From NCBI GenBank assembly GCA_944328445.1, contig CALVHO010000001.1:1-64000 (forward strand): a stretch of 64,000 nt of DNA, given 5' to 3'. This document shows, in pieces, positions 29,175 through 39,021 of this stretch. Source of the DNA: an uncultured Clostridia bacterium (lineage in GTDB: Bacteria > Bacillota > Clostridia > Christensenellales > Borkfalkiaceae). The translations under genes and the position numbers were made by a program. The notes below the pieces were generated by a model. That model saw only the letters and a program-made list of their open reading frames with translations, did not search any database and was not told where the DNA came from. The stretch's first letter is position 1, and the number at the start of each line of letters is the position of its first letter.

Positions 29175-30044
29175 ATGGCACACTGCAACCTTTGCCCCGC
29201 GGCCTGCGGGGCGGACAGACGGACGGGCACGGGCGCCTGCGGCGGCGGGGCAAAAGCGCGCGTCGCCAAATACGGGCTGCACCCCTACGAGGAGCCCTGC
29301 CTTTCGGCGGGCGGCGGGGCGGGCACCGTCTTTTTTTCGGGCTGCGCGCTGCGCTGCGTCTTTTGCCAGAATTACACCCTTTCGCACGGGAACGCGGGCC
29401 GCGAAGTGAGCGCGCGCGGGCTGTGCGAGATCTTTGAAGCGCTCGAAGGCATGGGCGCGGCCAACATCGAACTGGTGACGGCCTCGCACTACCTCGTGCA
29501 GCTTTTGGAGGCCTTCCGCCTGCGCAGGCCCAAGCTGCCCGTCGTGTACAACACCCACGCCTACGAAACGCTGCCCGCCCTGCGCGCCCTCGATCGCTAC
29601 GTCGACGTGTGGCTGCCCGACCTGAAATTTTACGCGCCGTCCGTCTCCGCGCGCTACACGGGGAAGGCGGATTACTTTGCCCGCGCCTACCCCGCCGTCG
29701 CCTTCATGGCAAAGCGGGAGGCCGAGTTTGACGGCGAGCGCATGGTGCGCGGCTGCATCGTGCGCCACCTCGTTTTGCCGCTCAACAGCGGGGACAGCGT
29801 GGAGATCGTCAAGCGCTTCGCCGACCTGCGCTCGGGGGCCTACCTCTCGCTCATGGGGCAGTACACCCCCTGCGGGGACATCGCGGCCTTCCCCGAGCTT
29901 TCCCGCCCCATCACCCGCCGCGAATACGAGCGGGTGCTGCGCTGCGCCCTCGGCCTCGGCATCGAACGGCTGTTCGCGCAAAAGCTCTCCTCCGCAAACA
30001 AGGCCTTCATCCCCGATTTTTCGGAGGACCGTCCCCTGTTTTAA
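29175..30044 (+). CDS. Radical SAM protein, PflX/pyruvate formate-lyase activase-like
   Basis: A 289-residue radical SAM enzyme of the PflX-like group (COG1313). The 4Fe-4S motif is CALRCVFC in [18 protein letters not shown]; extra cysteines at the N-terminus ([15 protein letters not shown]) may hold another cluster. The rest keeps the barrel: [28 protein letters not shown] and [15 protein letters not shown]. The substrate is unknown; by likeness it may put a glycyl radical on a partner enzyme. The ATG at 29175 has no Shine-Dalgarno sequence and lies at the predicted transcription start, so the mRNA may be leaderless. Confidence 0.9.
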   Translation: MAHCNLCPAACGADRRTGTGACGGGAKARVAKYGLHPYEEPCLSAGGGAGTVFFSGCALRCVFCQNYTLSHGNAGREVSARGLCEIFEALEGMGAANIELVTASHYLVQLLEAFRLRRPKLPVVYNTHAYETLPALRALDRYVDVWLPDLKFYAPSVSARYTGKADYFARAYPAVAFMAKREAEFDGERMVRGCIVRHLVLPLNSGDSVEIVKRFADLRSGAYLSLMGQYTPCGDIAAFPELSRPITRREYERVLRCALGLGIERLFAQKLSSANKAFIPDFSEDRPLF

Positions 30045-30083
30045 GGCGCGCCCGTGAACGCGGGAAGGAGCGCGCCCGCCGCC

Positions 30084-30209
30084 CTACTGCCGCAGAAAGC
30101 GGCGCTTCATCTTCACGAGCTTTTTGACGAGCGGCGCCACCTCGGACGGGGCGGCGCCCGCGAGGCGCTCTTCCAGCGCCTCGATGTCTTCGCGGACCAA
30201 TTTTTTCAT
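30084..30209 (-). CDS. Small hypothetical protein, 41 residues
   Basis: An open frame on the minus strand encoding 41 residues: it begins MKKLVREDIEALEERL and ends VKKLVKMKRRFLRQ, an amphipathic, Lys/Arg/Glu-rich helical peptide. The codons have the strong third-position GC of real genes nearby. It starts 31 bases from the divergent ABC-F gene and its end faces the radical SAM gene. There is no clear Shine-Dalgarno sequence, so translation is uncertain. Confidence 0.45.
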   Translation of the reverse strand: MKKLVREDIEALEERLAGAAPSEVAPLVKKLVKMKRRFLRQ

Positions 30210-30240
30210 GCCGCTATTTTGCGGAATTTTACGGACGGTT

Positions 30241-32133
30241 ATGCTGATCTCATTGGAAAACGTACGCTTCGGCTACGACGACAAGACGATATTGGAAGGC
30301 GTGAGCTTTTCGCTGGCGGAAGGCGAGCGCTGCGGGCTCATCGGCGAAAACGGCGCGGGCAAGACCACGCTGTTGAAGCTGATGCTGGGCAGTCTCGCGC
30401 CCGACGAGGGGCGCGTTTTGAAAAAGAGCGGGCTGCGCTGCGGCGTGTTGGAGCAGACGGGCGGGCTGGAAAGCGGGCGCACGGTGTACGAGGAGATGCG
30501 CGCCGTGTTCGCGCCCGTGACGCGCGCCATCGACGAGCTGCGCGCGGCCGAACGCGCCCTGGCGGACGTGCCCGAGGGCGGCGCGCAGTTTGCCGCCCTG
30601 GCCGCGCGCTGCGATAAGCTGGAAAAGACCATCGCCGCCGCCGACGGCTACAACATCGACGTGAAGATCCGTACCGTGCTCGGCGGCATGGGGTTTGCCG
30701 ACAAATACGGGCAGACCGTTTCCACCATGAGCGGGGGCGAAAAGACCCGCCTCAAACTGTGCCGCCTGCTGCTCGAAGAGCCCGAGCTGCTCATCCTGGA
30801 CGAGCCCACCAACCACCTCGACATCTCCACCCTGTTCTGGCTGGAAGAGTACCTCAAAAGTTACCGCGGGGCCATCTTCACCGTCTCGCACGACCGCTGG
30901 TTCCTCGACGCCGCCGTGAACAAGATCTTTGAGCTCGAACGGCGCCGCGTGCGCATGTTCCGCGGCAATTACACCAAATACAAGGCGCTCAAAGCCGAAC
31001 AGTACGAGCACGACTGCAAGGAATACCAAAAACAGCAGGAAGAGATCGCCGCCCTCGAAGACTACGTGGCGCGCAACATCGTGCGGGCGACGACGGCAAG
31101 CAGCGCGCAGTCGCGCGTGAAGAAGCTGGAAAGCATGGTGCGGCTGGAAAAGCCGCTACCCCCGCCCCCGCCGCCCGTGTTCCGCTTCGAGACGGCCGAG
31201 CGCAGCGAGGAGCGCGCGCTGGCGGCCGAGGGCCTGTGCGTGCAGGCGGGCGGCAAGGTGCTCGTCGCCGCGGCCTGCCTGGAAGCGCGGCGTGGGGATA
31301 AGATCGCCGTCGTCGGCGAAAACGGCGCGGGCAAGACCACCTTTTTGCGCGCGCTCTGCCGCACGGGCGACGCCGCCGTGCGGCGCGGGCGGTACACCAA
31401 ACTCGGCTACTACGACCAGGAAAACGCCGACCTCGACCCCGACGAGACGGTGCTCGGCGCGCTCTGGCACAAGCACACCTACCTGTCGCAGACGCAGGCG
31501 CGCGCCCTGCTGGCGCGGGCGGGGCTGGGCGCGGAGGACATGGAAAAAACCGTCCGCTCCCTCTCGGGCGGCGAACGGGCCAAACTGGCGCTGGTGCTGC
31601 TCGAAGCGCAGCGGGCCAACCTGCTGCTTTTGGACGAACCCACCAACCACCTCGACCTCAACGCGCGCGAAGGGCTGGAAAAGGCGCTTTCCGAATACGA
31701 AGGGACGCTGCTGTTCGTCTCGCACGACCGCTACTTCATCGAAAAGCTGGCCGACAAGATCTGCGAGATCGAAGGCGGCAGGATGACCGTTTTTTCGTGC
31801 ACGTACAACGAATATATGGACCAAAAGCGGGCCGCACGCGAGGCGGCGGAGGGGCGTGAACGGGCGCGCAAACAGCAGGAGCGCGCGCAGGACAAGAACG
31901 CCTCCCACCGCTCCAAAGCCGAACGCGCCGAGGAGGCGAAACGCAAGCAGCGGGCCAGGCAGCTCGAAGCGGACATCGCCGCACGCGAAGAGGAAGCGGC
32001 CGCGCTCGAAGCCGCCATCGCCGACCCCGCGGTGGCCGCCGATTACAAAAAACTCGCCGCCGCCTGTGCGCGGCTGGACGAGGTGCACGCCGAGCTCGAC
32101 GCGCTGTACGAGGAATACGGCAGCCTGCTATGA
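30241..32133 (+). CDS. ABC-F ribosome-associated ATPase, YdiF/Uup type
   Basis: A 630-residue protein with two ABC ATPase domains and no membrane part, typical of ABC-F factors that bind the ribosomal E site to relieve stalled translation. First domain: GENGAGKTTLLK, TMSGGEKTRLKL, LLILDEPTNHLD; second: GENGAGKTTFLR, SLSGGERAKLAL, LLLLDEPTNHLD. The interdomain arm (EYQKQQEEIAALEDYVARNIVRATTASSAQSR) contacts P-site tRNA, and a long C-terminal coiled coil (about 530-630) resembles YdiF/Uup. Start at 30241 by family alignment; the upstream site is weak. Whether it gives drug resistance cannot be told. Confidence 0.92.
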   Translation: MLISLENVRFGYDDKTILEGVSFSLAEGERCGLIGENGAGKTTLLKLMLGSLAPDEGRVLKKSGLRCGVLEQTGGLESGRTVYEEMRAVFAPVTRAIDELRAAERALADVPEGGAQFAALAARCDKLEKTIAAADGYNIDVKIRTVLGGMGFADKYGQTVSTMSGGEKTRLKLCRLLLEEPELLILDEPTNHLDISTLFWLEEYLKSYRGAIFTVSHDRWFLDAAVNKIFELERRRVRMFRGNYTKYKALKAEQYEHDCKEYQKQQEEIAALEDYVARNIVRATTASSAQSRVKKLESMVRLEKPLPPPPPPVFRFETAERSEERALAAEGLCVQAGGKVLVAAACLEARRGDKIAVVGENGAGKTTFLRALCRTGDAAVRRGRYTKLGYYDQENADLDPDETVLGALWHKHTYLSQTQARALLARAGLGAEDMEKTVRSLSGGERAKLALVLLEAQRANLLLLDEPTNHLDLNAREGLEKALSEYEGTLLFVSHDRYFIEKLADKICEIEGGRMTVFSCTYNEYMDQKRAAREAAEGRERARKQQERAQDKNASHRSKAERAEEAKRKQRARQLEADIAAREEEAAALEAAIADPAVAADYKKLAAACARLDEVHAELDALYEEYGSLL

Positions 32134-32178
32134 CGGCGGCATCGCTTTCTTCCCCTAAACCGCGGGCTGATGCGTGCC

Positions 32179-32213
32179 GAATGCAGAATGTAAAATGCAG
32201 AATGTAGAATTGA
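32179..32213. repeat. Heptamer tract, five units
   Basis: Five 7-bp units (GAATGCA, GAATGTA, AAATGCA, GAATGTA, GAATTGA) followed by GGACAAA, the same unit and same flank as the tract at 19052. It opens the second repeat cluster, 45 bases after the ABC-F stop. Confidence 0.85.
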
Positions 32214-32276
32214 GGACAAACCTTATGTCGTCCAGAGCCTGCCGAGGGATCTCATTTCTATAAATATGACCACAGC

Positions 32277-32396
32277 CCTCACGAAAAATCGCAGGGCGAA
32301 GCCCGAGATTTTTGTGAAGAAAGCGGCGGAGCCGAGGCGGAAGCGAGCGGCCGCCCGCACGGGCGGCCGTGAGAAACCGGCCTCGGGCGGAGCCGC
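32277..32396 (-). repeat. 120-bp GC-rich repeat module, inverted copy
   Basis: Reverse complement of 19168-19287 with few mismatches. It is flanked by two stretches ending in GAGGGATCTCATT (32244-32256 and 32401-32413), a short direct repeat that resembles the CCTGAGCG-GGATCTC repeats scattered in gut bacterial genomes. Confidence 0.8.
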
Positions 32397-32425
32397 CGCC
32401 GAGGGATCTCATTGCGGGGCTTTCG

Positions 32426-32460
32426 GAATGTAGAATGTAAAATGTAGAATGTAGAATTTT
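32426..32460. repeat. Heptamer tract, five units
   Basis: Units GAATGTA, GAATGTA, AAATGTA, GAATGTA, GAATTTT, placed between the inverted 120-bp module and element copy 3. Confidence 0.85.
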
Positions 32461-32480
32461 GGATAACTTTTATAAATCAC

Positions 32481-32827
32481 TGCGCGCGCAAAAATCGCAC
32501 TTTTTGCAAGCGCACTCAATTTGCCGAAAACGTTCGGCTTTGGGGAAAGAGTGAATGCGGCGCGCGTTATGGCCGAGAGCTCCAAACAATGGGGTCCCCC
32601 AAAAATCGCAACGCGCGAAGCGGTGTGAGATTTTTGGGGAAGAGGAGCAACAAGAGTACGAGGGCTTGGCGGCAAGCTATGCGCGCCGCCTGCCCTCCGT
32701 CGCCTTGTTGCGACGAGCGCCGCAGAGAGAAAACACGATGCAGAGCTTTGCCAAAGCAAAGCGAACATCGGGTTGTCTCTCCAATTCGCGCAAACCGCAG
32801 CATCTCTTTTGCGAGGTTTGCGCGAAA
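32481..32827 (+). repeat. Dispersed hairpin-ended element, copy 3
   Basis: About 347 bp. Left end TGCGCGCGC with the GCAAAAA/TTTTTGC hairpin (32488-32507), then GCGCACTCAATTT and the GCCGAA/TTCGGC hairpin (32523-32538). The right end is the 42-bp hairpin segment (32786-32827), identical to copies 1 and 2. The interior differs from the other copies. Its right end lies 4 bases from the rseP stop codon. Confidence 0.7.
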
Positions 32828-32831
32828 TTTT

Positions 32832-33947
32832 TTATAGTATCTGCCACACATCCGCCAGCACAGCAAAGCCCAGCAGGAGCACAAAGCCGACGGCGTGAAT
32901 GATCGCTTCGGCCTTGCGGTTGACGGGCTTTTTGCGCACCCACTCGATGGCGCAAAAGACCACTTTGGAGCCGTCGAGCGCGGGGATGGGCAGGAGATTG
33001 AATACGGCCAGGTTCACGCCGATGAAGGCCGCGATCTCCAAAAAGTGCTGCAACCCGCGCAGCGCCACTTCGGACGTGATGCGGATGGTGGTCACGGGCC
33101 CGCCGAACGCGGACAGGCCGAGGTCGCCCGTCAGCAGCTGCCCCAAGACCTTGAAGATGGTGCCGCCGATGCGCGCCGAATAGGAAAAGGCGCGGCCGAG
33201 CGTTTCCCAAAACCCGAAGCCGCGGTAAGACGCCGCGTAGACGAGGTAGCTGCCGTCCTCCTCGGCGATGCCCAGGCACCGCCACACCGCCGCGTTGTCG
33301 GTCAGGTTTTCAAACGCGGCGTCGGCGCGCAGCACCACTGGCACCTCGACGACGGCGCGGCCCGCGTCCGTGCGGCGCGAGAGGGTGAAGCGCACCATGT
33401 CCCCCGCGCGGCGGCCTTCGAGCGCGTCCATCAGGTCGGACGTCAGGTAGATGTTTTTCCCTTCGCAGGCGATGATCACGTCCTCGTTTTGCAGCGAACA
33501 GGCGGCCTGCAACCCGCTTTCGGGCGGGGCGACGCGGTACGCCATCAGCAGCATCTGCCCGCAGGCAAAGAAGGAGACGGCCAGCAGCACGAGCGCCAGC
33601 AAATAGTTCATCAGCGGCCCCGCCAGCAGCACCAGGATGCGCCGCCACGGCTTTTTGTTGTTGAACGCGGCGGGGTCGGGGTCCTCGGCGTCCTCTCCCG
33701 CGAAGGCGCAGAACCCGCCCAGCGGGAAGGCGCGCAGTGAAAAAATTTCGCCGTTCTTTTTGACGGCCTTGCAGAGCCGCGGCCCGAAGCCGACGGCAAA
33801 TTCCTCGATCTTGAAGCCGAGCGCCTTGCCCGCGAGGTAGTGCCCGAACTCGTGCACCGTGACCATGACCAACAGGATCAGAAGGGCCAAAAGCACCCCG
33901 CCCGCGGTGCGCAGCGCCCCCGCGGCGCTCAGAATATTCGGCGACAT
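32832..33947 (-). CDS. rseP: Site-2 protease RseP
   Basis: A 371-residue intramembrane zinc metalloprotease that cuts membrane-bound regulators such as anti-sigma factors and may clear signal-peptide remnants. HEFGH in the first membrane helix region (residues about 32-36) and NLLPIPALDG in the third supply zinc ligands; a single PDZ-like domain (about 150-240) lies between. About four membrane helices. AAAGGAG precedes the ATG at 33947. It is downstream of dxr with a 95-base gap; a repeat element abuts its stop codon. Confidence 0.96.
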   Translation of the reverse strand: MSPNILSAAGALRTAGGVLLALLILLVMVTVHEFGHYLAGKALGFKIEEFAVGFGPRLCKAVKKNGEIFSLRAFPLGGFCAFAGEDAEDPDPAAFNNKKPWRRILVLLAGPLMNYLLALVLLAVSFFACGQMLLMAYRVAPPESGLQAACSLQNEDVIIACEGKNIYLTSDLMDALEGRRAGDMVRFTLSRRTDAGRAVVEVPVVLRADAAFENLTDNAAVWRCLGIAEEDGSYLVYAASYRGFGFWETLGRAFSYSARIGGTIFKVLGQLLTGDLGLSAFGGPVTTIRITSEVALRGLQHFLEIAAFIGVNLAVFNLLPIPALDGSKVVFCAIEWVRKKPVNRKAEAIIHAVGFVLLLGFAVLADVWQIL

Positions 33948-34042
33948 GCAACTCCTTTTGCCGCAGCGGCGGCCGCGGACAGACGCATTGCGCCCGCAGG
34001 GCGCCCGACGGCTTTTTGCACGGCGGACCCGCGCGGGCCCGT

Positions 34043-35179
34043 TCAGCCGCCGAGAAATGACCGCGCCGCGGCGCGGGCGGCCGCATCGACCGCGGCGAGC
34101 GCGGCGTAACTTTCGGCAGGGGCGTCCGTCCCCGCCGCGAGCGTCCGCTCTATAATATCCGCGATCTGCGGGTATTTTATTTGTCCGCGCAAAAAGGCGG
34201 AGACGGCCACCTCCCCCGCGGCGTTGAGGACGCAGGGCAGCGTGCCGCCGCGGCGGGCGCATTCGAGCGCCAGCGCGAAACAAGGATAGCGCCGCATGTC
34301 GACGGGCGCGAAGTGTAACGCCCCCACGGCCGCGAGGTCGAGGCGGGGCACGCCGCAATCCAGCCGCTCGGGATAGGTGAGCGCCAGCTGGATGGGCAGC
34401 TCCATCGAGGGCATCCCCAGCTGGGCGAGCACGGCGCCGTCTTCAAATTCCACCAGGGAATGCACGATGCTTTCGCGGTGGATGAGCACCTCGATCCGCT
34501 CGGGCGGGGCGCCGTACAGGTGCATGGCCTCGATGACCTCGAACCCCTTGTTGAGCATGGTGGCGCAGTCGACCGTGATCTTGGCGCCCATGTCCCAATT
34601 CGGGTGGGCGAGCGCGTCGGCCGCGGTCACGAAGGGAAGGCGGTCGGCGGGCACGTCTCGCAAGGCGCCGCCGCTGGCCGTTAAAATGAGCTTGGAAAAG
34701 GGCGCGCGGCGGTCGAAGTGCAGGCATTGCCAGATGGCGGAATGCTCGGAATCGACGGGGCAGATGTTCACGCCCTTTGCGCGCGCGGCCGCCATGACGA
34801 GCCCGCCGCCCGCGACGAGACACTCCTTGTTGGCCAGTGCGATGTCCTTGCCGGCCGCGATGGCCGCAAGCGCCGCCTTCAAGCCCGCGAAGCCCGTGAC
34901 GGCGATGACGGCGACGTCGGCCCCGGGATAGGCGCAGGCCTCCAAAAAGGCCTCCTCGCCGCGCGCAAAGCGGGTGCCCGCGGGTACGGGCAGGGCGGCG
35001 CCTTCGCTGCGCAGGGCTGCAAAAGCGGGGCGCACGGCCGCAACCTGTTCCGAAAAGCGCTCCTCGCTCGCGTTGGCTGCCATGGCCACGATGGAAAAGC
35101 GGTCGGGATGGCGGGCGCAGACGGAGACCGTCTGCCGCCCGATGGAGCCCGTGCTGCCGATGAGGGCGATCTTTTTCAT
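34043..35179 (-). CDS. dxr: 1-deoxy-D-xylulose-5-phosphate reductoisomerase
   Basis: A 378-residue enzyme that converts DXP to MEP with NADPH, the committed step of the MEP isoprenoid pathway. N-terminal GSTGSIG binds NADPH; ALANKECLVAGG, PVDSEHSAIWQCL (metal and substrate site), LTASGGALRD and HPNWDMGAKITVDCATMLNKGFEVIEA are diagnostic. Its product path leads to undecaprenyl diphosphate made by UppS, encoded nearby. A terminator separates it from cdsA upstream. Confidence 0.97.
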   Translation of the reverse strand: MKKIALIGSTGSIGRQTVSVCARHPDRFSIVAMAANASEERFSEQVAAVRPAFAALRSEGAALPVPAGTRFARGEEAFLEACAYPGADVAVIAVTGFAGLKAALAAIAAGKDIALANKECLVAGGGLVMAAARAKGVNICPVDSEHSAIWQCLHFDRRAPFSKLILTASGGALRDVPADRLPFVTAADALAHPNWDMGAKITVDCATMLNKGFEVIEAMHLYGAPPERIEVLIHRESIVHSLVEFEDGAVLAQLGMPSMELPIQLALTYPERLDCGVPRLDLAAVGALHFAPVDMRRYPCFALALECARRGGTLPCVLNAAGEVAVSAFLRGQIKYPQIADIIERTLAAGTDAPAESYAALAAVDAAARAAARSFLGG

Positions 35180-35193
35180 CTTCCTTTCCCCCT

Positions 35194-35199
35194 ATTGTA
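35194..35199 (-). promoter_or_regulatory. Possible -10 box of a dxr-rseP promoter
   Basis: TACAAT on the minus strand 15 bases before the dxr ATG. No good -35 is visible at 16-18 bases, and the very short leader is odd. It is listed because the terminator just upstream means dxr needs a promoter or read-through. Confidence 0.35.
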
Positions 35200-35282
35200 T
35201 GTGCGCGCGGGGCGCGCTATGCCTGCGGCGCGGCGCCGCGGCGGGTGCAGGAACGGGCGCGCCGTTCCTGCCAAAAAACAAA

Positions 35283-35302
35283 CAGGCAGGAGACCCTGCC
35301 TG
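35283..35302 (-). terminator. Intrinsic terminator between cdsA and dxr
   Basis: An 8-bp stem CAGGCAGG/CCTGCCTG around a 4-base loop, followed on the minus strand by TTTGTTTTTTG. It sits 16 bases past the cdsA stop, so dxr-rseP are at least partly uncoupled from the genes before them. Confidence 0.8.
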
Positions 35303-35318
35303 CGGAAACGCTGCCGCC

Positions 35319-36224
35319 TCACACCACGAAGAGCGAGAAGGCGATGTACACGAAGGCCGCCGCGAACAGCGTGCCGTCGATGCGGTCGAGGATGCCGCCG
35401 TGACCGGGCAGGAGGTTGCCCATGTCCTTGATGCCCGCCTTGCGCTTAATGATGCTCTCCACGAGGTCGCCGAACTCGGTGATGACCGCGCAACAAAGGC
35501 CGATGAGCGCGAACACGAGCCACGGCGCGCCCGCCCAGGCGCTGCCGACGCCCGTGTAGACGTAGTCGTGCGTGAGGGCGTACAGCCAGTACAAGAGCAC
35601 CGCCGCGCCCGTGCCGAACACGACGCCGCCGACGGCGCCGGAGACCGTTTTTTTCGGACTGACGGAGGGGCAGAGCTTTTTGCCCTTGATGAGGCTGCCC
35701 ACGAGGAAGGCGAAGGTATCCGCCACGGGCGAGATGACGAAGATCATCAAAAGCGCCAGCGTGGAGACCCCGGCAAGCTCGTTGGCCAGCAGCATGGTGG
35801 CGAGGATGGCCGTGGGGTAAAAGCCGCAGAGCATGGCCGCGCCCGTGCCCGCAAGTTCGCTGCGGGTGTGGTCAAAGACCAGCAGGCACAGAAGGGCCAT
35901 GGCAAAGACGAAGGACAAGATCAGCAGCCCGCGGGCGCCCTGGCCCGCGCCCGCAAAGCCTTCGACGATGTAAAACACGGGCACGAAGAGCACCGTGTAG
36001 CCGCCGAGGGCCACCTTTTGCGCGAGACTCATGGGCAGAACGGGCGCAAGCTCCCCTCCCTCGGCCGCGCGCGGCCGCGTGAGGGCGCGCGCCATCTCGA
36101 AGGTGCCGATGAGCGAAAAGGCGTAGACGAGCAGGCCGAACAGGCGCACGTCTACCCAGCGCAGAAAGAAAAACCCGACGAGCACCGCGACGTAGACGGT
36201 GCCCGTGATGAGACGCTTTTTCAT
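35319..36224 (-). CDS. cdsA: Phosphatidate cytidylyltransferase
   Basis: A 301-residue membrane enzyme that makes CDP-diacylglycerol, the precursor of bacterial phospholipids. About eight membrane helices. The C-terminal signature covers SPKKTVSGAVGG and ESIIKRKAGIKDMGNLLPGHGGILDRIDG. The ATG at 36224 overlaps the uppS stop in ATGA, so the two are translationally coupled. Confidence 0.96.
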   Translation of the reverse strand: MKKRLITGTVYVAVLVGFFFLRWVDVRLFGLLVYAFSLIGTFEMARALTRPRAAEGGELAPVLPMSLAQKVALGGYTVLFVPVFYIVEGFAGAGQGARGLLILSFVFAMALLCLLVFDHTRSELAGTGAAMLCGFYPTAILATMLLANELAGVSTLALLMIFVISPVADTFAFLVGSLIKGKKLCPSVSPKKTVSGAVGGVVFGTGAAVLLYWLYALTHDYVYTGVGSAWAGAPWLVFALIGLCCAVITEFGDLVESIIKRKAGIKDMGNLLPGHGGILDRIDGTLFAAAFVYIAFSLFVV

Positions 36225-36922
36225 GCCTTGCCTCCCCGCACGTTGCCGTAGCGGCGGTCGCGCGAAGAAAAGTTTTCGATGGCCTTTTCCAGGTCCCTGC
36301 GGGAGAACTCGGGCCACATGCGGTCGCTGAAATACAGCTCGGAATAGGCCGCCTGGTACAAGAGGAAGTTGGACAGGCGCACCTCGCCGCCCGTGCGGAT
36401 GATGAGGTCGGGATCGGGCAGGCCGCCCGTGGAGAGCAGGCTGTTGAAACTCGATTCGTCGACGAACCGCCCCGTGGCCACGGCCGCGTTGACCGCGCGC
36501 ACGATCTCCTGCCGCGCGCCGTAGTTGATGCAGATGTTCAGGAGCCCCGCCGTGCAGTTTTTGGTGTCCTCGGTGATGTCGGCAATGCAGCGCTGCACGT
36601 CTTCGGGCAGCACGGAAACGTCGCCGAGGATGTTGACTTTGACGTCCATTTCCAGCAGTTTTCCGCGCTTTTTGCCGAAATAGTTGCGGAACAGGTCAAA
36701 GAGCTCGTCCAGCTCTTCCTGCGGGCGGGACAGGTTTTCGGTGGAGAGGGCGTAGACGGTGACGATGCGCACGCCCATTTCAAAGGCCGCGTTGCACAGC
36801 TTGATCATGTTCTGCACGCCCGCCTTGTGGCCGAAGGCGCGCGGGCGCAGGCGGCGGCGCGCCCAGCGGCCGTTGCCGTCCATGATGAACCCGATGTGCA
36901 CGGGCAAGCGGATCTCTTTCAT
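36221..36922 (-). CDS. uppS: Undecaprenyl (isoprenyl) diphosphate synthase
   Basis: A 233-residue cis-prenyltransferase that makes the C55 lipid carrier for peptidoglycan. HIGFIMDGNGRWARRR carries the catalytic Asp; YALSTENLSRP, INYGARQEI and PDPDLIIRTGGEVRLSNFLLYQAAYSELYF are the other signatures. It starts 3 bases after the frr stop with no good ribosome binding site, so it probably depends on frr translation. Confidence 0.97.
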   Translation of the reverse strand: MKEIRLPVHIGFIMDGNGRWARRRLRPRAFGHKAGVQNMIKLCNAAFEMGVRIVTVYALSTENLSRPQEELDELFDLFRNYFGKKRGKLLEMDVKVNILGDVSVLPEDVQRCIADITEDTKNCTAGLLNICINYGARQEIVRAVNAAVATGRFVDESSFNSLLSTGGLPDPDLIIRTGGEVRLSNFLLYQAAYSELYFSDRMWPEFSRRDLEKAIENFSSRDRRYGNVRGGKA

Positions 36923-36925
36923 ATA

Positions 36926-37498
36926 TCAGACGGACATGATGTCCTTTTCCTTTTCCGCGGCGAGCTTTTCGATGGTCTCGACGCACTTGGAGACCGCCTT
37001 TTCCACGTCCTTTTCGCAGGCGGCGCACTCATCCTCGGAGATCTCTTTGCCGTTTTTGAGCTTTTTCAGCCCCTCCATGGCGTCGCGGCGGACGTTGCGC
37101 GCGGCCACCTTGGCCTCTTCGGAAACGGCCTTGATCTGCTTGGCGAGGTCGCGGCGGCGCTCCTCGGTCAGGTCGGGGAACACGAGGCGGATGACCTTGC
37201 CGTCGTTGGTGGGCGTGAGCCCGATGTTGGAGGCGAGGATGGCCTTTTCGATGTTCTTCAACAGGCTCTGATCCCACGGGCTGATGACCAGGCACTTGGC
37301 GTCGCTCACGGCGATGTTGCCCACCTGGTTGATGGGAGACATGGTGCCGTAGTAATCGACGAGCACTTTGTCCAGCACGTGCGGGTTGGCGCGGCCGGCG
37401 CGGATGGCGGAAAACTCCTCGCGCAGCACGCTCTCCGTCTTTTCCAGTTTTTCTTCCAGAACGAGCATCAGCTCTTCCACTTTTTCGTTGTCGATCAT
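36926..37498 (-). CDS. frr: Ribosome recycling factor
   Basis: A 190-residue tRNA-mimicking factor that, with EF-G, splits ribosomes after termination. Two long helices of the three-helix bundle flank domain [21 protein letters not shown] and [38 protein letters not shown] are diagnostic. Its ATG overlaps the pyrH stop in ATGA. Confidence 0.97.
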   Translation of the reverse strand: MIDNEKVEELMLVLEEKLEKTESVLREEFSAIRAGRANPHVLDKVLVDYYGTMSPINQVGNIAVSDAKCLVISPWDQSLLKNIEKAILASNIGLTPTNDGKVIRLVFPDLTEERRRDLAKQIKAVSEEAKVAARNVRRDAMEGLKKLKNGKEISEDECAACEKDVEKAVSKCVETIEKLAAEKEKDIMSV

Positions 37499-38235
37499 TT
37501 GCCTTCCCTCCCGTTGGGGTTGTTGGTGATGAGCGTGCCCGTCTTTTCGCCGCAGATGGCGCGCACGATGGCGTCCTTTTCGGAGAGGGCGAAAACGAGC
37601 ACGGGGATGTCGTTATCCATGCACATGGTGATGGCGGTCGTGTCCATGGCTTTGAGGCCGCGGTTGATGACCTCCATATGGGTGATGGTGTCGATCTTTT
37701 GGGCGGCGGGGTCGGTCTTGGGGTCGCGGTCGTACACGCCGTCCACGTTTTTGGCCAGCAGCAGGATGTCCGCATTGGTCTCGGCGGCGCGCAGGGCGGC
37801 GCCCGTGTCCGTCGAGCAATACGGGTTGCCCGTGCCGCAGGCGAAGATGACGATGCGCCCCAGCTCGAAGTGGCGCAGCGCCTTGCGCAGGATGAACGGT
37901 TCGGCCACGGAGACCATGTTCAGCGCCGTCTGCACGCGGGTGGGCACGCCCTTTTGTTCGATGGCGTCCTGCATGGCCAAGGAGTTGATGACGGTGGCCA
38001 GCATGCCCATGTGGTCGGCCGTGGTGCGGTCCATGTTGGTGCCCTGCCGCCCCCGCCAGAAGTTGCCGCCGCCCAGCACGATGCCCACTTCCACGCCCAT
38101 GTCGTGCACGCGGATGAGCTGGTCGACGACGCCTTCGATGATGGACTCGTTGAGCCCGAAGCCCGCTTCGCCCGCCAGGGCCTCGCCCGAAAGTTTCAAG
38201 ATGATGCGCTTGTATACGGGTTTGCGCTGTTCCAT
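37495..38235 (-). CDS. pyrH: UMP kinase
   Basis: A 246-residue amino-acid-kinase-fold enzyme phosphorylating UMP to [16 protein letters not shown] at the N-terminus binds phosphate; [33 protein letters not shown] and [14 protein letters not shown] are diagnostic. The ATG at 38235 follows GGGGGAAAAAGG. An intrinsic terminator lies between tsf and this gene. Confidence 0.97.
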   Translation of the reverse strand: MEQRKPVYKRIILKLSGEALAGEAGFGLNESIIEGVVDQLIRVHDMGVEVGIVLGGGNFWRGRQGTNMDRTTADHMGMLATVINSLAMQDAIEQKGVPTRVQTALNMVSVAEPFILRKALRHFELGRIVIFACGTGNPYCSTDTGAALRAAETNADILLLAKNVDGVYDRDPKTDPAAQKIDTITHMEVINRGLKAMDTTAITMCMDNDIPVLVFALSEKDAIVRAICGEKTGTLITNNPNGREGK

Positions 38236-38287
38236 GCCTTTTTCCCCCTGCGGTGTATTCGCCCTCGCGGGCGCAGCTTGCAAAAAA

Positions 38288-38316
38288 GGGCACACAAAGC
38301 GATGTGTTGTGTGCCC
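38288..38316 (-). terminator. Intrinsic terminator after tsf
   Basis: A 10-bp stem GGGCACACAA/TTGTGTGCCC with a 9-base loop, followed on the minus strand by TTTTTT (38282-38287). It begins 8 bases after the tsf stop and would separate rpsB-tsf from pyrH onward. Confidence 0.88.
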
Positions 38317-38323
38317 TCTGCCC

Positions 38324-38983
<660 letters not shown>

Positions 38984-39021
38984 GATCGTATCTTCCTTTT
39001 TCAGATTTTTCTAACTTCCGC

